Below are positions 14,103-19,126 of a stretch of 19,126 nt of DNA, piece after piece. How positions within the stretch are numbered: position 1 is the first letter of the stretch; each line of letters opens with the position of its first letter. The translations under genes and the position numbers were made by a program. The stretch spans positions 1 to 19,126 of the forward strand of contig CADBPP010000292.1 of the NCBI GenBank assembly GCA_902796565.1, written 5' to 3'. The notes below the pieces were generated by a model. That model saw only the letters and a list, made by a program, of their open reading frames with translations, was not told the origin of the DNA and did not search any database. The stretch is from an uncultured Eubacteriales bacterium. GTDB taxonomy: Bacteria; Bacillota; Clostridia; Eubacteriales; Anaerofustaceae.

Positions 14103-14213
14103 AAACCATGGGTGCCCCAAAGGGGCTGAGATCATACCATCATTACCTGATACGGTCAGTACCGTCGTAGGGAGGCATAATCTTTCATCCTCCACGGTTT
14201 TTATACAGGAGGT
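14103..14213 (+). promoter_or_regulatory. TPP (thiamine pyrophosphate) riboswitch, THI element
   Basis: The aptamer shows the conserved THI blocks in order: GGGTGCCCC, a minimal AAA loop, GGGGCTGAGA, ATACC, ACCTGAT, the ACGGTCAGTACCGT stem, and CGTAGGGA. Downstream, GGAGG (14171-14175) overlaps the last bases of the conserved AGGGA (14169-14173) and can pair with CCTCC (14189-14193). The same CCTCC can pair with the Shine-Dalgarno GGAGG (14208-14212). This predicts translational OFF control. With TPP the aptamer core holds AGGGA, so CCTCC is free to cover the binding site; without TPP the GGAGG-CCTCC hairpin leaves it open. TAAAAACC (14100-14107) and GGTTTTTA (14196-14203) are also complementary and may stabilise one state. 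A switch to thiamine uptake genes is the expected use. Confidence 0.92.
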
Positions 14214-14221
14214 ATTTTTTT

Positions 14222-14761
14222 ATGAAACAGAGATCAACTGCAAAACAGCTGGCGATGAGCGGAGTGTTCATCGCAATGGCCTTCGTCCTGAACAACTTCA
14301 CGAAGATCCACATGCCCTTCGGAGGGGCCATAACCCTCTTCTCGATGTTCATGATCTTCCTTCCCGGATACTGCTTCGGATGGAAGATCGGGACCCTTGC
14401 CGCGGTGGCTTACGGCCTTCTGGACCTTCTTTTCGGTCCCACCATCGTCCATCCCGTACAGGTCCTGCTGGACTATCCCCTGGCTTTCGGCATGCTGGGC
14501 TTCGGTTCGATCTTTTCAACAGGCAGATTTGCCCTCCAGAAGGGCTATATCGCCGGAGTGATCGGAAGGCTCATCATGTCCACCATTTCAGGAGCCATCT
14601 TCTTCGCTGAGTACGCTCCCGTGGGACAGAACGCGTGGGTCTATTCCCTGAGCTATCAGGCCACTTACCTCGGCCCCGAGGCGGCTGTGACCCTGATACT
14701 CCTCTTTATACCCGCAGTGGCGAGAATGATAGGAGAACTTAAGAAGAGAGCCAACCAGTGA
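14222..14761 (+). CDS. thiT: Thiamine-specific ECF transporter S component ThiT
   Basis: ThiT is the membrane substrate-binding subunit of an energy-coupling factor transporter that imports thiamine using a shared EcfAA'T module encoded elsewhere. The 179-residue length is normal, with about six hydrophobic helices. QLAMSGVFIAMAFVLNNF near the N-terminus contains the Axxx-A type face used for contacts with EcfT. HPVQVLLDYPLAFGMLGFGS (residues 77-96) matches the substrate-pocket region of ThiT, where the tyrosine and neighbouring residues stack on thiamine. ATG 14222 follows AGGAGG (14207-14212) at nine bases, and that site is the target of the TPP riboswitch in the leader. The stop codon overlaps the GTG of the next gene, so the two are coupled. 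Confidence 0.92.
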   Translation: MKQRSTAKQLAMSGVFIAMAFVLNNFTKIHMPFGGAITLFSMFMIFLPGYCFGWKIGTLAAVAYGLLDLLFGPTIVHPVQVLLDYPLAFGMLGFGSIFSTGRFALQKGYIAGVIGRLIMSTISGAIFFAEYAPVGQNAWVYSLSYQATYLGPEAAVTLILLFIPAVARMIGELKKRANQ

Positions 14762-15939
14762 GCATACAATCAACAGAAAAACTGTATTATGACGATCCAT
14801 ATATGACCGAAGCGGAAGCTTCGGTCATATCCTGTGAAAAAACAAAAAACGGCTGGGAAGTGATCCTTGACCGCACAATATTCTATCCAGAGGGCGGGGG
14901 GCAGCCCTCCGACCGGGGATATATCGGCGATATATTCGTAAAGGACGTGCATGAGAGGAACGGACTGATAGTCCATTACTGCGACGGGGAGCCTGAGTGC
15001 GGCAGAAAGGTGCGTCTTCGCATAGACAGTGAGAGGCGCTTCGACCACATGCAGCAGCATTCCGGGGAGCACATCGTGTCCGGAATGCTCTGTTCCGCCT
15101 TTTCCTGCGACAACGTGGGCTTCCACATGGGTGAGGACGTCGTGACGATAGACTACAACGCCGCCGTTTCCCGGGAGGAGCTCTCTTCCATCGAAGAGAG
15201 AGCCAACCGCTACATCTGGGAAGACCATGAGTGTGTCATAACATTCCCTGACGAGCAGGAGAGAAAAGCTCTTTCCTACAGGAGCAAGAAGGAGATCGAC
15301 GGAGAACTGAGGATAGTATCCTTCCCCGGGGCGGATACCTGCGCCTGCTGCGGCACCCATGTGAGAAGGAGCGGGGAAGTGGGCCTGGTGAAGTTCGTTT
15401 CCCTGGAAGGCTTCCACGGGGGATCCCGGATAGGGCTCCTGTGCGGAAAGAGGGCCTTCGAATACCTTTCATCCAACGCTTATCAGAACGATCTTATCGC
15501 CAGGGACATGTCCGCTTCGTCCCTGAGGACATACGAACTGTACCTTAAGCAGAAAGACGAGCTCTCCCGCCTCCGGGGGGAACTTTCCGCAATGGAGGAA
15601 AAGTACCTTTCCCTTTACACCGAAAGCTTCATGGGACGCTCCGACGCCGTGCTCTTTGAGGAGGGCCTTTCCAACGATTCCCTAAGAAAGACAGCCCTGG
15701 CTCTCAGCGGGGCCGTGACGGGAAGCTGCGCGGTGTTCACCCCGGAGGGGGACGGCTTCCGCTATGCCGTCAAGCTCAGGTGTGAAGCGCCCGAAAAGGT
15801 GATAAAGGAAATGAACGCGGCCCTTCGCGGCCGGGGAGGAGGCCGGGACGGCTTCGCCCAGGGAAGCGTCTGTGCGCCTCAGGATGAGATAATCTCCTTT
15901 TTGAAGTCCACAGGCATCTTTTCTGAAATACAGCGATAA
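14758..15939 (+). CDS. Alanyl-tRNA editing protein, AlaX type with DHHA1 domain
   Basis: The product is predicted to hydrolyse mischarged tRNA-Ala (for example seryl-tRNA-Ala) in trans. GTG 14758 overlaps the thiT stop as GTGA, so translation is coupled. The 393-residue protein has the short N-terminal barrel with DRTIFYPEGGGQPSDRG (38-54). The editing domain carries zinc ligands in HSGEH (His101, His105) and CCGTH (Cys197, His201). A helical linker (about 240-295) leads to a C-terminal DHHA1 domain ending with GGGRDGFAQGS (360-370), the tRNA-binding segment known from alanyl-tRNA synthetase. There is no aminoacylation domain, so this is a free-standing long AlaX and not a fragment of alaS. 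Sharing a TPP-controlled transcript with thiT is unexpected. Confidence 0.88.
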   Translation: MSIQSTEKLYYDDPYMTEAEASVISCEKTKNGWEVILDRTIFYPEGGGQPSDRGYIGDIFVKDVHERNGLIVHYCDGEPECGRKVRLRIDSERRFDHMQQHSGEHIVSGMLCSAFSCDNVGFHMGEDVVTIDYNAAVSREELSSIEERANRYIWEDHECVITFPDEQERKALSYRSKKEIDGELRIVSFPGADTCACCGTHVRRSGEVGLVKFVSLEGFHGGSRIGLLCGKRAFEYLSSNAYQNDLIARDMSASSLRTYELYLKQKDELSRLRGELSAMEEKYLSLYTESFMGRSDAVLFEEGLSNDSLRKTALALSGAVTGSCAVFTPEGDGFRYAVKLRCEAPEKVIKEMNAALRGRGGGRDGFAQGSVCAPQDEIISFLKSTGIFSEIQR

Positions 15940-15946
15940 CAGGACG

Positions 15947-15968
15947 GCCGCCCTCGGGCGGCTGTTTT
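15947..15968 (+). terminator. Terminator between convergent genes
   Basis: GCCGCC (15947-15952) and GGCGGC (15957-15962) pair across CTCG, followed by TGTTTT on the + strand. The 3' end of the minus-strand phosphoesterase gene abuts it; on the minus strand there is no T run, so termination there is less certain. Confidence 0.7.
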
Positions 15969-16666
15969 CAGATCTCGTAAAGGTCCCCGTCCTCCAGGAT
16001 CAGGTGCTCCACCTGGTAGACCTCCTTTACGATGGTCCCGTTTCTAAGGACCGTGAGGCTGCTGTGGTGGTTGTGCCCGTGGATGTTCAGCGGGACCCTC
16101 TTCTCGTAAAGGTAGCGGGTGATGCCCTTCAGACCGTCGTGCACTTTGCTGTGATTATCGGTTATGAAGGGCCCGTCGTGGGAGATGAGGATGTCGCATC
16201 CGGGAAGCCGTGAAGTGAATTCCAGACTCTCCTCGTGGGTGAAGGAAGGGAAGTTCTCATCCTTGTAGCGGAAGGAGCCCTGCATGCCGCAGACCGAAAA
16301 TCCCCCGCGTTCCGTGACTTTTCCGTTAAGATCCGTGAGGGAGTATTCCCTCAGGAGGCTGAATCTGTCGTGGTTTCCGAGGACGGCTACGATCTTTTCG
16401 GGCGGGACTTCATCCATGATCAGCTTAAGGTCATAGTCGTGCACGTCCCCGAGGATCATGCAAATGTCGCAGGTGACGCCTTTTATCGACTGCCTCAGAA
16501 ACGGGTCCAGCCACAGTTCCCCGTGGGTATCCGAGACCACCAGCATGTCGAGCCTTCCCGAAAGGGGCCTTACTCCGGCTGACGGATCGAGGCTCATCTC
16601 GTATTCGGGAGGGTCCTTCGGGGGCAGTTCCCCTTTTCTGAATATTTTCCAAAAATCTGTTTTCAT
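15968..16666 (-). CDS. Calcineurin-like metallophosphoesterase
   Basis: This is the only clear gene on the minus strand: 232 residues, ATG at 16666, TGA at 15968-15970. The full set of two-metal phosphoesterase motifs is present: SDTHGE (Asp46, His48), GDVHD (Asp74), GNHDR (Asn98, His99), SHD (His163) and GHNHH (His196, His198). It should bind two metal ions and cleave a phosphoester; the substrate cannot be told, and both YfcE-like phosphodiesterases and nucleotide or protein phosphatases are possible. The first 38 residues are a charged extension before the domain. There is no ribosome binding site before this ATG. A good promoter sits so close upstream that the transcript should begin at the ATG, which supports this start through leaderless translation. 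Confidence 0.87.
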   Translation of the reverse strand: MKTDFWKIFRKGELPPKDPPEYEMSLDPSAGVRPLSGRLDMLVVSDTHGELWLDPFLRQSIKGVTCDICMILGDVHDYDLKLIMDEVPPEKIVAVLGNHDRFSLLREYSLTDLNGKVTERGGFSVCGMQGSFRYKDENFPSFTHEESLEFTSRLPGCDILISHDGPFITDNHSKVHDGLKGITRYLYEKRVPLNIHGHNHHSSLTVLRNGTIVKEVYQVEHLILEDGDLYEI

Positions 16667-16672
16667 GTTTTA

Positions 16673-16700
16673 ATTTTAACACGCATGGATTTTTCGTCAA
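16673..16700 (-). promoter_or_regulatory. Promoter of the metallophosphoesterase gene, predicting a leaderless mRNA
   Basis: On the minus strand TTGACG (16700-16695) and TAAAAT (16678-16673) are spaced by 16 bases and match 5/6 at both boxes. Six bases separate the -10 box from the start codon at 16666, so the expected +1 is the A of the ATG. Confidence 0.65.
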
Positions 16701-16751
16701 GGAATCGGAGGACAAATGTGTCCTTCCGGGGGGTAAATATTGAATAACCCC

Positions 16752-16781
16752 TTGCCAGTATGCCAGGGCCTGGTGTAAAAT
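16752..16781 (+). promoter_or_regulatory. metK promoter
   Basis: TTGCCA (16752-16757) and TAAAAT (16776-16781) are spaced by 18 bases. The predicted start near 16788 lies about 15 bases before the SAM aptamer. The spacer holds the palindrome CCAGGGCCTGG (16763-16773), a possible operator. Confidence 0.6.
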
Positions 16782-16802
16782 AGACTGGTAATAATACTTA
16801 TA

Positions 16803-16938
16803 CCCTTATTGCGAGCGGCGGAGTGATCAGGCACAGTGAAGCCCGGCAACCGACAATTATGTACGGTGCCAAAACCTGCAGACGGCAGTCTGAATGATGA
16901 GGATACGTGAAGGTCCTCCTGTGAGGTCCTGTTTTTTT
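16803..16938 (+). promoter_or_regulatory. SAM-I riboswitch (S box) with terminator platform
   Basis: The conserved core is clear: CGGCGGAGTGATCAGG, AGTGAAGCCCGGCAACC, GGTGCCAAAACCTGCAGA and the following TCTGAATGATGAGG. P1 pairs CCTTATTG (16804-16811) with TGATGAGG (16895-16902), including wobble pairs. GAGGA (16899-16903), part of the P1 3' strand, can instead pair with TCCTC (16914-16918) as antiterminator. TCCTC is also the 5' arm of the terminator AGGTCCTC/GAGGTCCT (16911-16930, one T-T mismatch), which is followed by T7. SAM binding should therefore stop transcription before metK, the textbook feedback arrangement. Confidence 0.92.
16911..16938 (+). terminator. SAM riboswitch terminator
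   Basis: AGGTCCTC (16911-16918), loop CTGT and GAGGTCCT (16923-16930) form a stem with one internal mismatch, followed by GT7. It is conditional on SAM binding. Confidence 0.85.
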
Positions 16939-16963
16939 AAGGGAATAAGAGAAAGAAGGATAT

Positions 16964-18118
16964 ATGAGACATTTCTTTACTTCAGAATCGGTGACGGAAG
17001 GTCACCCCGACAAAATGTGCGACCAGGTCAGCGACGCTGTTCTGGACGCGATACTTGAAAAGGACAAAAAAGCCAGGGTCGCCTGCGAGTGCTCCACCAC
17101 CACCGGCCTTATGCTGGTGATGGGCGAGATCACCACGGACTGCTACGTGGACATACAGACCATAGCCAGGCGCACCATCAGCGAGATAGGATACACCAGG
17201 GCAAAGTTCGGCTTTGACGCGGATACCTGCAGCATCCTTACCTCCATCAACGAGCAGTCCTCCGACATTGCCATGGGAGTGGACCTGAGCTATGAGGCCA
17301 AGGAAGAGAGCCGCACCAACGAACTGGGTGCCGGGGACCAGGGCATCATGTTCGGTTACGCATGCCGCGAGACGGACGTGCTGATGCCCCTGCCCATCAT
17401 CCAGGCCCACCGCATCGCCAGAAGGCTCGCCGAGGCCAGAAAGAGCGGTGAGATAGCCTACCTCAGGCCCGACGGAAAGAGCCAGGTCACTGTGGAGTAT
17501 GAGGACGACAGGCCCGTAAGGATAGATACCGTGGTGGTGAGCACCCAGCACGATCCCGAAGCGACCCAGGAGCAGATCTTCGAAGACGTGAAGAACAGGA
17601 TCATTCTTCCCACCCTGCCGAAGGATCTCTCCACCGAGGGCATGAAGCTCTACGTCAACCCCACGGGCCGTTTCGTCACCGGAGGCCCACTGGGGGATTC
17701 CGGCCTCACCGGGCGCAAGATCATAGTTGATACCTACGGCGGAGCCGCTCCCCACGGCGGCGGAGCCTTCTCCGGAAAGGACCCCACAAAGGTGGACCGC
17801 AGCGCCGCGTACATGGCAAGATACGTGGCCAAGAACATCGTGGCCGCCGGCATCGCCGACAAGTGCTGCATCGAACTGGCCTACGCCATCGGAGTGGCGG
17901 AGCCGGTCAGCATCTATGTGGATACCTACGGCACCGCAAAGACATCGAACGAGAACATCGCGAAGCTTATACGCGACAGGGTGGATCTGAGGCCCGGAGC
18001 GATCATCGAATACTTCGACCTTCTGCGTCCCATCTACCGCCAGACGGCTGCCTACGGCCACTTCGGCAGGGACGATATCGATCTTCCCTGGGAAAAGATC
18101 GACGAGAACCTGTTCTGA
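16964..18118 (+). CDS. metK: S-adenosylmethionine synthetase
   Basis: MetK makes S-adenosylmethionine from methionine and ATP in the cytoplasm, as a tetramer. The 384-residue length is normal. Diagnostic motifs are FTSESVTEGHPDKMCDQVSD at the N-terminus (ATP/methionine site, catalytic His and Asp), GEITTDCYVDI, the family signature GAGDQGIMFGYA, DGKSQVTVEY, and the phosphate-binding glycine-rich stretch GGAAPHGGGAFSGKDPTKVD. ELAYAIGVAEPVSIYVDTYG follows near the end. ATG 16964 follows GAAAGAAGGA at unusually short spacing (about three bases from AAGGA), so the A/G-rich run is probably used with a slightly upstream register. Expression is governed by the SAM riboswitch in the leader. SAM from this enzyme would also feed the methyltransferase encoded at 9688. 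Confidence 0.96.
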   Translation: MRHFFTSESVTEGHPDKMCDQVSDAVLDAILEKDKKARVACECSTTTGLMLVMGEITTDCYVDIQTIARRTISEIGYTRAKFGFDADTCSILTSINEQSSDIAMGVDLSYEAKEESRTNELGAGDQGIMFGYACRETDVLMPLPIIQAHRIARRLAEARKSGEIAYLRPDGKSQVTVEYEDDRPVRIDTVVVSTQHDPEATQEQIFEDVKNRIILPTLPKDLSTEGMKLYVNPTGRFVTGGPLGDSGLTGRKIIVDTYGGAAPHGGGAFSGKDPTKVDRSAAYMARYVAKNIVAAGIADKCCIELAYAIGVAEPVSIYVDTYGTAKTSNENIAKLIRDRVDLRPGAIIEYFDLLRPIYRQTAAYGHFGRDDIDLPWEKIDENLF

Positions 18119-18147
18119 TGGAAAACACGGGAAAAATCGTGTATAAT
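18119..18147 (+). promoter_or_regulatory. Promoter of the cysteine-tailed protein gene
   Basis: TGGAAA (18119-18124) and a perfect TATAAT (18142-18147) are spaced by 17 bases. The spacer contains ACACG (18125-18129) and CGTGT (18138-18142), an inverted repeat that could be an operator or a weak metK terminator stem. Confidence 0.55.
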
Positions 18148-18178
18148 CATACCAGATCCAACAAGGAGGAAACAATTT

Positions 18179-18685
18179 ATGAAGGATGAGATGAAGGACA
18201 CACTGAACGCCCTTAAAAAGGACGCCGCCGACCTTATTGACATCGTAAAGGATGAGGTCGTCGAAAAGTACAACGAGATCAAGGGGATAGCCCCCGAGAA
18301 GATAGAGACCGCGAAGCAGGTCGGAGCCGAGATCCTCAAGGACGCGAAGAGGGAAGGAGCCGCGCTCTACGAAAAGGCCGTGGAGGGCGGAACACAGCTC
18401 TACAATACAGCTAAGGAATATGTCTCCGGCAAGATCGACGACGTGAAAGAAGCGGTCCATGACCAGAAGATCAACAATCCCACCCCCGAGATCAAGGATA
18501 TGATGGGATCCGATCCCGCCTCCGACGCCCTGGCAGAGGCCAGAGCCGCTGTGGAAGCCGCTGAGGAGCGCTGCTGCGAAGACGAGGAAGCATGCTGCTG
18601 CGCGGAAGAGACCGAAGAGTGCTGCTGCGAAGAGGAAAAGGAAGGCACCTGCTGCGAGGAGAAGAAGGAAGAGCCCTGCTGCTAG
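18179..18685 (+). CDS. Charged helical protein with cysteine-cluster tail, unrecognised
   Basis: A 168-residue protein with ATG 18179 eight bases after AAGGAGGA (18163-18170), a very strong site. Residues 1-130 are highly charged and alanine-rich, with amphipathic helical periodicity resembling YtxH or late-embryogenesis-type proteins; there is no signal peptide or membrane helix. The last 37 residues carry 12 cysteines in five groups, CC (132-133), CCC (139-141), CCC (148-150), CC (158-159) and CC (167-168), separated by 5-8 mostly acidic residues. This layout suggests binding of soft metal ions, similar in composition to metallothioneins but without their CxC patterns. The gene has its own promoter and terminator. 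Role unknown; metal storage, thiol buffering or stress protection are possible. Confidence 0.85.
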   Translation: MKDEMKDTLNALKKDAADLIDIVKDEVVEKYNEIKGIAPEKIETAKQVGAEILKDAKREGAALYEKAVEGGTQLYNTAKEYVSGKIDDVKEAVHDQKINNPTPEIKDMMGSDPASDALAEARAAVEAAEERCCEDEEACCCAEETEECCCEEEKEGTCCEEKKEEPCC

Positions 18686-18709
18686 TGCGGAAAAGGTTCA
18701 CGCTCACAG

Positions 18710-18736
18710 GGCCGCATCTTAGGATGCGGCCTTTTT
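18710..18736 (+). terminator. Terminator after the cysteine-tailed gene
   Basis: GGCCGCATC (18710-18718) and GATGCGGCC (18723-18731) pair perfectly around TTAG and are followed by T5. Confidence 0.93.
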
Positions 18737-18778
18737 GTGCCTTTTACCAACATTTTTCTCAAGTAAAACCCCGCGGTA

Positions 18779-18807
18779 TTGTGAGAGGCCCAAACAAGTG
18801 CTATAAT
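18779..18807 (+). promoter_or_regulatory. asnS promoter
   Basis: TTGTGA (18779-18784) and TATAAT (18802-18807) are spaced by 17 bases, about 35 bases before the start codon. No T-box leader fits in this short space. Confidence 0.65.
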
Positions 18808-18841
18808 TTACAGAATAATGAATTCTTTTTTGGAGTATCCT

Positions 18842-19126
18842 ATGAAACACACAGACATTAATGTACTCAACGCGCATTATGAAGAATATATGGATAAGGA
18901 CGTGGTGATCTGCGGCTGGGTCAAGTCAGTCAGGAATTCGAAGCAGACCTGCTTTATCGACTTCAATGACGGCACCGGCATGAAGAACGTGCAGATCGTC
19001 ATCGACAAGTCGGAGGGCTTTGACGAGAGCTGGACGAAGTATTCCATCGGCACCGCCCTTATGATCCGCGGGAAGGTGGTAAAGAGCTTCAACGAGAAGC
19101 AGCGCTTCGAGGTAAAGCCCGAGGAG
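18842..19126 (+). CDS. asnS: Asparaginyl-tRNA synthetase, 5' part
   Basis: The frame is open from ATG 18842 to the window edge, giving the first 95 residues; the gene continues outside. GGAG lies six bases upstream of the ATG. The segment is the N-terminal OB-fold that recognises the tRNA anticodon, with the family pattern VVICGWVKSVRNSKQTCFID followed by FNDGTGMKNVQIVID. The serine-lysine after the arginine and the KNVQIV ending fit asparaginyl enzymes better than aspartyl or lysyl ones, but the catalytic domain that would settle this is not in view. It would charge tRNA-Asn with asparagine in the cytoplasm. The gene has its own promoter and is not co-transcribed with the cysteine-tailed gene. 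Confidence 0.8.
   Translation, partial: MKHTDINVLNAHYEEYMDKDVVICGWVKSVRNSKQTCFIDFNDGTGMKNVQIVIDKSEGFDESWTKYSIGTALMIRGKVVKSFNEKQRFEVKPEE

Noticed and set aside
15236..15476. Minus-strand frames inside the AlaX gene
   Set aside because: They are shadows of the plus-strand gene, whose zinc ligands and DHHA1 motif are intact.
16982..18460. Open frame of 492 codons on the minus strand
   Set aside because: It lies opposite metK and part of the next gene, has no recognisable domain, and metK is certain.
18737..18841. T-box leader for asnS
   Set aside because: The space is only about 100 bases, already holds a promoter close to the start codon, and shows no T-box core or terminator.

Overview
The window looks like a chromosomal segment of an anaerobic Bacillota (Clostridia-like) bacterium of moderately high GC. 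Supporting this are strong AGGAGG ribosome binding sites, sigma-A type promoters, TPP and SAM-I riboswitches upstream of thiT and metK, a ThiT-type ECF thiamine component, an FmdE-family protein and tightly packed operons. The species cannot be named from sequence alone. No CRISPR array, rRNA, tRNA or insertion sequence was seen.

Left edge (1-1681): the 3' end of a DUF5131 (phage Gp37/Gp68-like) gene with its terminator, a probable 49-residue membrane miniprotein, and a two-gene cassette of unrecognised membrane proteins closed by a terminator. Centre-left (1722-9348): a complete peptide-type ABC importer, oppA-oppB-oppC-oppD-oppF, plus a small membrane protein that overlaps the end of oppF. 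The binding lipoprotein gene has its own promoter and is separated from the permease genes by a 13-bp hairpin. OppA, OppC and OppD all carry extra segments beyond the family core, the largest being about 245 residues in the outer loop of OppC.

Centre-right (9396-14033): a DUF2292 miniprotein, a class I SAM methyltransferase, a siderophore/cobalamin-type ABC importer (lipoprotein, FecCD permease, FecE ATPase) and an FmdE-family zinc-ribbon protein. They run in one direction with almost no gaps and end at a strong terminator. This reads as a metal or metal-chelate acquisition and handling cassette with an unknown substrate, and it is the best candidate for an undescribed pathway here.

Right part (14068-19126): a TPP riboswitch controls thiT and a translationally coupled alanyl-tRNA editing protein (AlaX type). 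A convergent metallophosphoesterase follows, with a promoter that predicts a leaderless mRNA. Next come a SAM-I riboswitch with metK, a soluble charged helical protein ending in a striking cluster of 12 cysteines, and the start of asnS. The SAM leader shows textbook P1/antiterminator/terminator overlap. The TPP leader shows a plausible translational switch, in which the aptamer core and the Shine-Dalgarno sequence compete for one CCTCC segment.
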